This document shows, piece by piece, positions 1 through 6,082 of a stretch of DNA of 7,877 bases; positions within the stretch are counted from its first letter, which is position 1, and every line of letters begins with the position of its first letter. Origin of the DNA: Clostridia bacterium (GTDB lineage: Bacteria; Bacillota; Clostridia; Oscillospirales; CAG-272). The notes beneath the pieces were generated by a model. The model made no database searches and was not told the DNA's origin. It saw nothing but the letters and a program-made list of their open reading frames with translations. Position numbers and translations under genes: made by a program. The stretch is from contig JAGBTR010000076.1 in assembly GCA_017631215.1 (NCBI GenBank), positions 1-7,877 of the forward strand. Direction: 5' to 3'.

Positions 1-155
1 CGTTGACACCGCCCGCCGAGCCCAAGCGCCCGACGGTGACGCTGCAGAAGGCCCGTGAGGTCGCCTCCCGCGCAGGTGCGCGCGTTTCATCTACCGTTAA
101 GCGTTTCACGCGAAGAACGGACGACTTCTTCTCAGAGGATGCGCCCGAGGAATAA
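1..155 (+). CDS. 3' end of an unidentified gene (C-terminal 50 residues)
   Basis: The plus strand is open from the window edge (codons in register from base 3) to a TAA at 153-155. The 50 visible residues are a charged tail, rich in Lys and Arg with Pro near its start (TPPAEPKRPTVTLQKAREV), and they end in an acidic stretch (FFSEDAPEE). Nothing in it looks like a catalytic motif or a membrane helix, so it is probably a flexible or weakly helical C-terminus. The main support for a real gene is the hairpin terminator that starts three bases after the stop codon. I do not recognise the family; the body of the protein lies to the left of the window. It converges on trpB. Confidence 0.6.
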   Translation, partial: LTPPAEPKRPTVTLQKAREVASRAGARVSSTVKRFTRRTDDFFSEDAPEE

Positions 156-157
156 AG

Positions 158-193
158 AAAAGCGCGTACATCTTACGATGTGCGCGCTTTTTT
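158..193. terminator. bidirectional intrinsic terminator between convergent genes
   Basis: A 12-bp stem (161-172 pairing with 177-188, with one G-U pair) closes a TTAC loop. It is followed on the plus strand by six T (188-193) and preceded by four A (158-161), which become a T-rich tail on the minus strand. It begins 2 nt after the plus-strand stop at 155 and lies 4 nt beyond the trpB stop at 198, so it can end both transcripts. Confidence 0.9.
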
Positions 194-197
194 GCTG

Positions 198-1418
198 TTA
201 TCGAATGCCGTATCTCTCGATGATATAGTCCATATCCTTGTCGCCGCGCCCCGACAGATTGATGAGAAGCGAGCCGTGCGACATTTGTCGCGCAAGCTTC
301 ATACCGTAAGCGACCGCGTGTGCGCTTTCGATGGCGGGGATGATGCCCTCCAGGCGTGAGAGCGTGAAGAAGGCGTCGATGGTCTCGTCGTCGTCCACGA
401 CGTCGTACTTGACACGGCCGAGATCGTGCAAAAAGGCGTGCTCGGGTCCCGAGGAAGGGTAGTCCAGACCGCTGGCGACCGAGTAGACGGGGGCAGGTTC
501 GCCGTTTTCGTCCTTGAGCATAATGCTGTTGAAGCCGTGCATAATGCCCTCGGTGCCGTATTTGAGGCTGGCGGCGTGATCGCCCAGCGCCGTGCCGCGA
601 CCCAGCGGCTCGATGCCGTAGATGTCGACGGGAACGTTGAGAAAGCCCGAGAAGAGTCCCATCGCGTTGGAGCCACCGCCCACGCAGGCGACGATGGCAT
701 CGGGGAGCTCGCCCGTCATCTCCAGAAACTGCTCGCGTGCCTCGATGCCGACCACGCTCTGAAAATCGCGCACCATCATCGGGAAGGGATGCGGTCCCAG
801 CACCGAGCCGATGCAGTAAATGGCGTCCTTGTACTCCTTGGCGTAGGCGGAAAACGCCGCGTCGACCGCCTCCTTGAGCGTCTGCAGACCCTCGGTCACC
901 TCGATGACGTTAGCGCCCAGGATCTTCATACGCGCAACGTTGGGCGCTTGCTTCTTGATGTCGACCGCGCCCATATAGATGTCGCACTCCAGACCGAAAT
1001 ACGCCGCCGCTGTTGCCAGTGCCACACCGTGCTGACCCGCGCCCGTCTCGGCGATCACCTTTTTCTTGCCCATATACTTGGCAAGCAACGCCTCGCCCAT
1101 ACAATGGTTGAGCTTGTGCGCGCCCGTGTGGTTGAGATCCTCGCGCTTGACGTAGAGCTGAACGCCCGTGCCGATGTGGGTGGAGAGCCGCTCCAGATGC
1201 GAGATGGGGGTCGGTCTGCCCTGAAACTCCTTGCGGATCTTGCGAAGCTCGGCAATGAATTTGGAAGACTTGCAGATGGTGTAGTAGGCGTGTGTGATCT
1301 CCTCCATCGCCGCGCGGAGCTCGGGCTGAATGAATGCACCGCCGTACTTGCCGAAAAAGCCGTTCGCGTCGGGGTAATGCTTAAAATAAGTATCGAAAGA
1401 AATGCCGTTGAAATTCAT
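198..1418 (-). CDS. trpB: tryptophan synthase beta chain
   Basis: A PLP enzyme that joins indole and L-serine to give L-tryptophan. It has 406 residues, close to the usual ~400. Visible landmarks are the PLP lysine in HTGAHKLNH (K102), the catalytic Glu in AETGAGQHG (E124), the phosphate-binding GGGSNA loop (247-252), the conserved Asp in [12 protein letters not shown] (D319) and the C-terminal NLSGRGDKD. Nothing essential seems missing. The ATG at 1418 is chosen because GGAGGA lies 7 nt upstream and the family N-terminus begins here. The frame stays open 52 more codons upstream, but only through the T-box terminator and the next hairpin. No trpA or other trp gene is adjacent, and a terminator follows directly, so it is expressed alone under tryptophan T-box control. 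It may use indole from TrpA encoded elsewhere or from outside the cell (inference). The sequence resembles clostridial TrpB proteins. Confidence 0.97.
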   Translation of the reverse strand: MNFNGISFDTYFKHYPDANGFFGKYGGAFIQPELRAAMEEITHAYYTICKSSKFIAELRKIRKEFQGRPTPISHLERLSTHIGTGVQLYVKREDLNHTGAHKLNHCMGEALLAKYMGKKKVIAETGAGQHGVALATAAAYFGLECDIYMGAVDIKKQAPNVARMKILGANVIEVTEGLQTLKEAVDAAFSAYAKEYKDAIYCIGSVLGPHPFPMMVRDFQSVVGIEAREQFLEMTGELPDAIVACVGGGSNAMGLFSGFLNVPVDIYGIEPLGRGTALGDHAASLKYGTEGIMHGFNSIMLKDENGEPAPVYSVASGLDYPSSGPEHAFLHDLGRVKYDVVDDDETIDAFFTLSRLEGIIPAIESAHAVAYGMKLARQMSHGSLLINLSGRGDKDMDYIIERYGIR

Positions 1419-1425
1419 TTTTTGG

Positions 1426-1431
1426 TCCTCC
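1426..1431 (-). promoter_or_regulatory. ribosome binding site of trpB
   Basis: GGAGGA on the minus strand, 7 nt before the ATG at 1418. It decides the trpB start against the longer in-frame reading frame that begins at 1574 inside the T-box terminator loop. Confidence 0.85.
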
Positions 1432-1503
1432 ATAGAAGTTATATTTGGCAAATGTGAATGCGTTTTACAGACAGCGACGCCATCGTCCCGATAGAATAAA
1501 CAT

Positions 1504-1539
1504 AAAAAAGCTCCTTTTGACGTCTGCCAAAGGAGCTTT
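1504..1539 (-). terminator. second terminator-like hairpin in the trpB leader
   Basis: On the minus strand an 11-bp perfect stem (1539-1529 pairing with 1517-1507, AAAGCTCCTTT with AAAGGAGCTTT) closes an 11-nt loop. A run of six T (1509-1504) overlaps the 3' arm. It starts 5 nt after the T tract of the T-box terminator and has no T-box sequence of its own. The stem has only four G-C pairs, so it may be a partial terminator. It could be an unpaired second attenuator, a remnant of a duplicated leader, or a back-up stop. A weak promoter-like pair (TTGGCA, 17 nt, TTTTAT, 1530-1502) overlaps it. Confidence 0.65.
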
Positions 1540-1544
1540 GAAGT

Positions 1545-1587
1545 AAAAAACGCCCTTGACAGAGGTATACTCATCTCTCTGTCAAGG
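1545..1587 (-). terminator. T-box-controlled terminator of the trpB leader
   Basis: An 11-bp perfect stem (CCTTGACAGAG at 1587-1577 with CTCTGTCAAGG at 1564-1554) closes a 12-nt loop. After GCG on the minus strand come six T (1550-1545). The first bases of the 5' arm are needed for the antiterminator, which is the usual T-box switch. It should form when tRNA-Trp is charged and stop transcription before trpB. Confidence 0.92.
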
Positions 1588-1826
1588 ACGAATCAAACGA
1601 TCCGCGGTGCCACCTTGCTTCACGGTCTTGCCGTGCGCTCATAGGATACTGACATATCCCCGACCCTTCACGCAGGTCCTGCGTCGCATCATACTATGCA
1701 CTCCCGTGCAGTTCCGTGCGCCCTCCGCGGTCCATTTGCCGACTTGTTTCCTACCCGACTCTCAGCGCCGCGGGCTCTCTGTGAGGTCATAATCGACGTT
1801 ATCTCCGCATCATAGGTTTGCTTGAT
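1545..1826 (-). ncRNA. tryptophan T-box riboswitch leader of trpB
   Basis: A cis-acting leader RNA that binds uncharged tRNA-Trp and lets transcription continue into trpB. The 14-nt T-box core reads AGGTGGCACCGCGG (1615-1602), with the tRNA-acceptor-binding TGGC at 1612-1609. Upstream are Stem I hallmarks: AGAGAG near 1777, a distal helix formed by CCCG and CGGG with GCTGAGAG between, and then GCAAATGGACCGCGGAG. In that last stretch the specifier position holds UGG (1734-1732), the Trp codon, followed by A. Small hairpins fill the linker, for example ACGCAG/CTGCGT around 1684-1670 and CACGG/CCGTG around 1636-1622. CAAGG just before the TGGC can pair with CCTTG at 1587-1583, which is also the 5' arm of the terminator, so the two folds exclude each other. 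The 5' end is set from the promoter and is approximate. Confidence 0.93.
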
Positions 1827-1832
1827 GATAAA

Positions 1833-1861
1833 AGTATAGCACCGCGCGACCGTTCTGTCAA
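1833..1861 (-). promoter_or_regulatory. sigma-A-type promoter of the trpB leader
   Basis: On the minus strand a perfect -35 TTGACA (1861-1856), a 17-nt spacer and a TATACT -10 (1838-1833, five of six consensus bases). Initiation is expected near 1826, just upstream of the T-box Stem I region. The -35 starts 17 nt after the ogt stop codon, with no terminator between. Confidence 0.9.
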
Positions 1862-1878
1862 GTGCCTTTTTGAAAAAA

Positions 1879-2391
1879 CTAAATGTTTTCGATATCCAAC
1901 AGCGCCCGCTTGAGGTGTAGCCCTCCCACGTAGCCTACCATACCGCCATCCTTGCCGATGATGCGGTGGCAGGGGAGTATGATCGTGACAGGGTTGTGGT
2001 GGATCGCACCGCCGATCGCCTGCGCCGCCATACGGGGAATGCCGCGCGCGCGGGCGATGTCCTCGGCAATCGTTCCGTAGGTTGTGACGGTGCCGTATGG
2101 GATATCAACGAGCCGCGACCACACCTCAAGCTGAAACGGACTGCCAAAGAGGCGGATGGGGGGCAGAGCATCGGGGATGCCTCCCTCAACGTAGCTATCC
2201 AACCAGCGGCGTACCGTCTGCTCGATGGGGCGCGCGGTCGCATCGCCCAGCGTCATCGAAAGATCCTTTGTCCGTGGCTCGACAAAGCCCCGCTGGCCCG
2301 CTAGCGCCAAAGCACGGAGATGGGTATCGTCACACCAAAAGTGAAGCTCGCCGAGCGCCTCGGGGGCGGAATAGGTGTAGCGGCTTATCAT
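1879..2391 (-). CDS. ogt: methylated-DNA--[protein]-cysteine S-methyltransferase (Ogt type)
   Basis: Repairs O6-alkylguanine (and O4-alkylthymine) in DNA by moving the alkyl group to its own cysteine in a single-turnover reaction. It has 170 residues, normal for the Ogt class. The N-terminal half carries the variable ribonuclease-like fold. The C-terminal half has the DNA-binding helix-turn-helix segment (IPYGTVTTYGTIAEDIA, about 97-113), the conserved AIGGAIHHNP, the PCHR active site with acceptor C141, and the GYVGGLHLKRALL tail. The ATG at 2391 overlaps the stop of the upstream esterase gene as ATGA, suggesting translational coupling. A GTG at 2409 would add six residues, but no Shine-Dalgarno precedes it. 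No Ada-type regulatory domain is present. It is the last gene of the long run, and no clear terminator follows it. Confidence 0.93.
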   Translation of the reverse strand: MISRYTYSAPEALGELHFWCDDTHLRALALAGQRGFVEPRTKDLSMTLGDATARPIEQTVRRWLDSYVEGGIPDALPPIRLFGSPFQLEVWSRLVDIPYGTVTTYGTIAEDIARARGIPRMAAQAIGGAIHHNPVTIILPCHRIIGKDGGMVGYVGGLHLKRALLDIENI

Positions 2392-3317
2392 GCGTACAGG
2401 CTCAGCCACGTCATCGTATGATGGATGAAGTCATACTGATAGCCGTGACCGTGATTTTTGAACGAGACGAGCGCCTTGTGCGCGTCGATTTCGTCGAACA
2501 GCGCGCGTACCGTATCCGGCGGGCAGACGGTGTCACGCGTGCCCAACGTCAGCAGCACAGGGTAGGTCATACGGTCAGCGTGTGCCATCGTGTCTGCAAA
2601 GCCGAGATTGTGCCAAGCCTTTGCCTTGTCCTCCATCTTTTCAAAGCCCAGACGCGCGTGGTCGTAAGCGCCGCGCCACTCGGACATAGGGTAGTTGGTC
2701 AAAAACGGCTCGTCGGCACAGACACAGCGCGTGCCGCGTCCCTTGAAGATGGAGCCGAGCAGCAGCGACGCGCCGCCGCCCTGACTTGTTCCGAAGAAGC
2801 AAACGCGGTCGGGGATGACCGAGGGCTGGCTCATCGCCCAACGGATGGCGCCGATGGCGTTGATCATCCAACCGAAGTAGCTTTCAAGGCTGAAGGGATC
2901 GAGCGCCGTATTGGGAAGCACGGGCCAGATGTTGCCGCTCTCGTCCTGCCATTGCAGCTCGGTCGCCATACCGTCGGGTGTCCAGTAGCCCATAGGCGAC
3001 AGCTCAAGCACGTTGTAGCCGGCACGGCACAGCTCGGGGTGATACGACATTTCGGCGCCGTAGCCGGGCGTATGTACCACCAGCGGACGGGGGCCGCCCG
3101 TGTGGTAGGGTGTCCACATACCGTAGAAGGGACGCATACCCTCTTGCTCAAAGCGGTGAATGGAAGAGAGCGGCATACCCGTGGCACGCACGTTCATCAG
3201 CTCGCCGCGATGACCCAGCCCCGTAGCGGTGACGGGGCGCTTGTCGGCCTCCTCCCAAAGGCGGTCGATCCAATGTTGAATTTCGTTGCTTGTCGGATAA
3301 TACTCAAAAGGGTTCAT
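2388..3317 (-). CDS. CE7-like acetyl esterase (acetyl xylan esterase / cephalosporin-C deacetylase family)
   Basis: An alpha/beta hydrolase of 309 residues, close to the ~320 usual for family CE7, whose members remove acetyl groups from xylo-oligosaccharides or cephalosporins. The nucleophile elbow is GTSQGGG (S178), with the S-Q-G-G pattern typical of CE7. The acid is probably D262 in LGTRDTVCPP, also a CE7 signature, and the base is probably H289 in KNHGHGY. Two CE7 hallmarks are altered: the RGQ motif after the oxyanion strand is replaced by a SPMGYWTPDG region (107-116), and the usual His-Glu at the end reads His-Gly. The substrate may therefore differ from acetyl-xylan. No signal peptide is seen, so it should act in the cytoplasm. 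GGAGGA lies 7 nt before the ATG. It follows the thioesterase gene by 14 nt and overlaps ogt by 4 nt. Confidence 0.85.
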   Translation of the reverse strand: MNPFEYYPTSNEIQHWIDRLWEEADKRPVTATGLGHRGELMNVRATGMPLSSIHRFEQEGMRPFYGMWTPYHTGGPRPLVVHTPGYGAEMSYHPELCRAGYNVLELSPMGYWTPDGMATELQWQDESGNIWPVLPNTALDPFSLESYFGWMINAIGAIRWAMSQPSVIPDRVCFFGTSQGGGASLLLGSIFKGRGTRCVCADEPFLTNYPMSEWRGAYDHARLGFEKMEDKAKAWHNLGFADTMAHADRMTYPVLLTLGTRDTVCPPDTVRALFDEIDAHKALVSFKNHGHGYQYDFIHHTMTWLSLYA

Positions 3318-3331
3318 ACCAGCTTCCTCCG

Positions 3332-3733
3332 TTATGATAGATGCGCGCCCGTCGTGTTGACGGTGGCGACGAGGTTTTCTTGCCCGTCGGTGATGCGGAT
3401 CTCGTAAAAGCAGTTGCGCTTGCCGTCGCGCAGGACGTGCGCCTCTGCGAGTAGCACGTTGTCGCTCGGGACGGTCAAATAGGATATGGTCGAGGTGACG
3501 GTTACCGTCGGCGCGGTGGCGTTGTGATTGGCCGCGACGGCAAAGGTAAAGTCCGCCAGCGTGAAGAACACACCGCCCATCACGTGTCCGACGGCGTTTT
3601 GATGGATGCCGCTCGTTTCAAGGCGGCACTTGGCGTATCGGTCGCCCACCGCCACGATCTCGATGCCCGTCAGCTCAGTGGCATAGCGGTCGGCGGTGAA
3701 GAATTCCTTGGCTTTTTCTAAATCGGTCATCAT
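3332..3733 (-). CDS. hotdog-fold acyl-CoA thioesterase (PaaI/YdiI-like)
   Basis: A 133-residue single hotdog domain, the normal size for the PaaI/YdiI thioesterase group, which hydrolyses acyl- or aryl-CoA thioesters in the cytoplasm as a homo-oligomer. The signature HQNAVGHVMGGVFFTLAD (44-61) holds the conserved N46, the Met-Gly-Gly turn and the likely catalytic D61. The family's later strands follow (TVTVTSTISYLTV, then LLAEAHVLRDGKRNCFYEI). The acyl substrate cannot be deduced. AGGAG lies 5 nt before the ATG at 3733 and 8 nt before a second ATG at 3730; either could be used, changing one Met. It sits 18 nt after the phosphotransferase gene and 14 nt before the esterase gene. Confidence 0.87.
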   Translation of the reverse strand: MMTDLEKAKEFFTADRYATELTGIEIVAVGDRYAKCRLETSGIHQNAVGHVMGGVFFTLADFTFAVAANHNATAPTVTVTSTISYLTVPSDNVLLAEAHVLRDGKRNCFYEIRITDGQENLVATVNTTGAHLS

Positions 3734-3751
3734 AAAAGCTCCTTGATCATC

Positions 3752-4537
3752 TTAACCGAACACCTCGCACGCGGCGACGATGCTCAGCATATCGAGATCG
3801 ATCCTGTCGCGCCCGTAGGCGTCAAGCAAGCGATCGCGGTAGATATCGGTGTGAAGATTGAAATTCAGCGTCCACGCCCCCCAAAAGAGGTCGACGTGAC
3901 GGTCGCCCACGCCGCCGTTGCCAAGGTCGATGAAGCCGCTGAATGCCCAGCGGTCGAGCATCACGTTGGGCAGGCAATAGTCGCCGTGCAGCAGCGTGTC
4001 GGTCTTGAGGCGATGGCGCCCTTGCTCAACCACCTGCCAAGCCTGTTCGGCACTCGCGTAGCCAAAGCTGTCGGGAAATTGCGAGGTGTCGTAGTTGCCC
4101 GTGCGGTAGTTGCGCTCGACCGTGGCAAGATAGCGCGCCGTGTGGTCGGTGACGGGACAGCCATCGGTCGGCAGCTCGTGGAGCGCGCGCAGGCGCTCAC
4201 CAAGCAGCGAAGCCAGCCGCTCGGGCTCGGCCAGATAGTCGGCGTGGGTGCAATCCTCACCGCATACGCGGGCGGTCAATAGCCAATCGCGCTCGTCCGA
4301 GCGATAGGACAGCACCTCGGCGGCAAGTCCCCGCGCGTGGAAATAGCGTGTCAGTTCCGCCTCCCTTTGTAGCGTGCCGTGTGGGGCGCTCTTGAGATAG
4401 TAGCCGCCGTCGCGGTCGATGAATACGACGCGCGCCTCGGGCGAGCAAGAGCTGTCAAAGACGCTCGCGCCGTCGAGCAGGCGATGAAATTCGCGCGGGT
4501 AGTCGGCGAGTCTTGGTGTGATCGGTGTTCTTTTCAT
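3752..4537 (-). CDS. APH(3')-like aminoglycoside phosphotransferase family protein
   Basis: A 261-residue protein-kinase-like phosphotransferase, the same length class as APH(3') enzymes (~264), which use ATP or GTP to phosphorylate a hydroxyl of kanamycin or neomycin. The ATP-site lysine is probably K49 (GGYYLKSA), with E59 as its helix partner. LRALHELP (116-123) matches the family's conserved LHALP-type segment. The catalytic loop is HGDYCLPNVML (D186, N191), and the metal-binding GFIDLGNGGVGDRHVDL (D204) follows. That last motif, with G-V-x-D-R, is characteristic of the APH(3') branch rather than of choline or homoserine kinases. The C-terminus is also comparable. Whether it confers resistance cannot be told: the base composition and the operon setting look native rather than newly acquired. 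GAGGA lies 6 nt before the ATG. Confidence 0.82.
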   Translation of the reverse strand: MKRTPITPRLADYPREFHRLLDGASVFDSSCSPEARVVFIDRDGGYYLKSAPHGTLQREAELTRYFHARGLAAEVLSYRSDERDWLLTARVCGEDCTHADYLAEPERLASLLGERLRALHELPTDGCPVTDHTARYLATVERNYRTGNYDTSQFPDSFGYASAEQAWQVVEQGRHRLKTDTLLHGDYCLPNVMLDRWAFSGFIDLGNGGVGDRHVDLFWGAWTLNFNLHTDIYRDRLLDAYGRDRIDLDMLSIVAACEVFG

Positions 4538-4546
4538 AGCAGTTCC

Positions 4547-4648
4547 TCAGTGGGAGATATCGTGGTCAATGCGGCTCGCGTCATTCGTAAAGGCGGCAAG
4601 CCCCTTGGTGTGGATGCTCTCCTTTATGACCGAGCCCCTTTTGCACAT
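4547..4648 (-). other. possible small or residual coding stretch in the longest gap of the operon
   Basis: The 86 nt between the C26 hydrolase and phosphotransferase genes are open in the -1 frame relative to the hydrolase. The frame can be read from an ATG at 4648, inside the hydrolase gene, to a TGA at 4549-4547 (33 codons). The stop overlaps the Shine-Dalgarno of the next gene, as a real upstream gene in an operon often does. The part beyond the hydrolase stop would read about KESIHTKGLAAFTNDASRI. No Shine-Dalgarno precedes the ATG, and I do not recognise the peptide. It may be chance, a remnant of a gene end, or a lost C-terminal extension. Confidence 0.2.
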
Positions 4649-5337
4649 ACAGAAATAAAGTCTTGAAACAGCACGCGGCTGCTCTCATCCTTGTCGTAGA
4701 GCCGCTCGGGGTGCCATTGATAGGCGCGCAGATAAGGGTGGTCGACCGCCCAAAGCCCCTCGATCACGCCGTCATCGGCCGTAGCCATTACGGCAAGCCC
4801 CTCGCCAAGCGTCTTGACCGCCTGATGATGGAAGCTGTTGCCGCAAATGTGCGCCGTGCCGAGCAGCGCGTGCAGCGGCGTGTCGGGAAGCACTGTTATA
4901 TCGTGTGAAAACTCAAATTTTCCCTCCGATTGCCGATGCGCGATGGGGGAGGGACGCTCGCTCGGCAGATCCTGATAGAGCGTGCCGCCCAGCGCGACGT
5001 TGATCAACTGCGCGCCGCGACAGATGCCGAGCAGCGGCTTTCCCGTGGGAAACGCCTCGTTGAAGACGGCAAATTCCAGCGCATCGCGCAGTGGCTGCGT
5101 CTCGTCACAGCACGCGCTCGTCTGCTCGCCGTAGCGGGCGGGAACGATATCCATTCCGCCCGTGAAAAACAGACCGTCACACAGCCCGACAAAGCGGCGG
5201 ATGACCGCCTCGTTTTCGGTGTAGGGAAGCAGCAGCGGCACGCCGCCCGAGACCTCGATGGCGTGAACGTAGGGACGGAAAATACTTGTGGTAGCCTCGC
5301 CGTCGACGGCGGCGAGAAGTCCGATGATGGGGGGCAT
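4624..5337 (-). CDS. class I glutamine amidotransferase-like hydrolase (peptidase C26, PuuD-like)
   Basis: A 237-residue protein of the peptidase C26 / gamma-glutamyl-GABA hydrolase family, slightly shorter than E. coli PuuD (~254). Such enzymes cleave gamma-glutamyl amide bonds, for example in putrescine breakdown. The parts appear in family order: GLLAAVDGEAT at the start, GLFFTGGMDIVPARYGE (55-71), the nucleophile elbow LLGICRGAQLINVALGG with C106, SFHHQAVK (168-175), and the His-Glu pair in QWHPER (H209, E211). The catalytic triad is therefore complete. No other putrescine (puu) gene is nearby, so the substrate is unknown. AAGGAGA precedes the ATG with a 9-nt gap. The gene lies 13 nt after the TauE-like permease gene. 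See the separate entry for the open -1 frame that runs past its stop. Confidence 0.9.
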   Translation of the reverse strand: MPPIIGLLAAVDGEATTSIFRPYVHAIEVSGGVPLLLPYTENEAVIRRFVGLCDGLFFTGGMDIVPARYGEQTSACCDETQPLRDALEFAVFNEAFPTGKPLLGICRGAQLINVALGGTLYQDLPSERPSPIAHRQSEGKFEFSHDITVLPDTPLHALLGTAHICGNSFHHQAVKTLGEGLAVMATADDGVIEGLWAVDHPYLRAYQWHPERLYDKDESSRVLFQDFISVCAKGARS

Positions 5338-5350
5338 AGTGCGATTCTCC

Positions 5351-6076
5351 TTATAGACTGCTCACGATCAGCGAGAGCCCCGAGATGATGAGCATCACGA
5401 TGACGAGCTTACGCACGATCGTTTCTTTGATGAACTTACTGCAAAGCATACCGAGAAGCAGACCGACGAGCATGGCGGGGATGAGCCCAAGCCCTTGCTT
5501 GAGCACGTCGAGCGTAAGGATGCCGAGCACGCTGTAAAGCACCACGCGCAGCGTGTTCTCGACCACGAAGATAAACGACATATTCGCCTTAAAGCCGTGC
5601 GAGTCCTCGGTCATACGCCCGACGTACGCACCCAGTAGCGCGCCCACGCCGTAAAGACCGCACAGCACGCCCGAGACAAGCCCGATCAAGCCGAGAAACA
5701 GACGCGAGGCGGGCTCGTGCTCGCGCTTGCGCAGGTTGCGTATGAGCATCTCGACGGCAACGAAGACCGTCACCGCGCCGAAAATGATCTTGATGAGCGT
5801 CACGTCGGCGTTTTTGAGCAGTAGCATACCGGGCACACTGCCCACAAGCACCAGCGCCGTCAGCGGAAGACACACGCGCCACTTGAGCGACTTGCGCTCC
5901 TTGACCGTCAGCACCGCGTTGGCGGGGTAGGTCAGGATCAGCTCGACGGGCGATATGTTGATATTGTTGTTGCCAAAGCTCAGAACGGACGTGAAGAAGA
6001 GCGTGTTGGAAAAGCCGCAAAGCCCCTTGACGAAAAAGGCGCAAAGGGTTGCGATGATCCAGATGATATCGGGCAT
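5351..6076 (-). CDS. TauE/SafE family sulfite exporter-like permease
   Basis: An integral membrane protein of 241 residues, normal for the TauE/SafE (DUF81) family of anion permeases linked to sulfite, sulfoacetate or other organosulfur export. About seven to eight hydrophobic helices are visible, in two repeats. The first repeat starts with FFVKGLCGFSNTLFF (14-28) and the second with GLVSGVLCGLYGVGALLGAY (132-151). Both show the glycine-rich pattern that opens each half in this family. A short basic loop (NLRKREHEPASR) separates the halves. The substrate cannot be inferred, as no sulfur-metabolism gene is adjacent. GGAG lies about 9 nt before the ATG and overlaps the end of the EamA gene, 6 nt away, suggesting translational coupling. 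Confidence 0.9.
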   Translation of the reverse strand: MPDIIWIIATLCAFFVKGLCGFSNTLFFTSVLSFGNNNINISPVELILTYPANAVLTVKERKSLKWRVCLPLTALVLVGSVPGMLLLKNADVTLIKIIFGAVTVFVAVEMLIRNLRKREHEPASRLFLGLIGLVSGVLCGLYGVGALLGAYVGRMTEDSHGFKANMSFIFVVENTLRVVLYSVLGILTLDVLKQGLGLIPAMLVGLLLGMLCSKFIKETIVRKLVIVMLIISGLSLIVSSL

Positions 6077-6082
6077 ATCATC

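Noticed and set aside
1419..1574. 52-codon in-frame N-terminal extension of trpB starting at an ATG at 1574.
   Set aside because: It begins inside the T-box terminator loop and runs through both hairpins. It has no similarity to TrpB, and a strong GGAGGA sits before the ATG at 1418.
1669..1685. Short inverted repeats in the T-box linker, considered as a repeat or protein-binding operator.
   Set aside because: They fit as small RNA hairpins between Stem I and the antiterminator and need no separate explanation.
1862..1878. Possible terminator after ogt (T run and A run on the minus strand).
   Set aside because: The runs can form at best a few A-U pairs with a minimal loop and no GC stem, so it is not a credible intrinsic terminator.
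2392..2409. GTG start for ogt at 2409.
   Set aside because: No Shine-Dalgarno precedes it; the ATG at 2391 forms a typical ATGA overlap with the upstream stop and fits the family N-terminus.
2097..3407. Long plus-strand open frame of 436 codons, and a similar one at 426-1457.
   Set aside because: Both lie antisense to well-identified genes (ogt, the esterase and trpB), show no recognisable domains, and arise from the GC-rich codon usage of the opposite strand.
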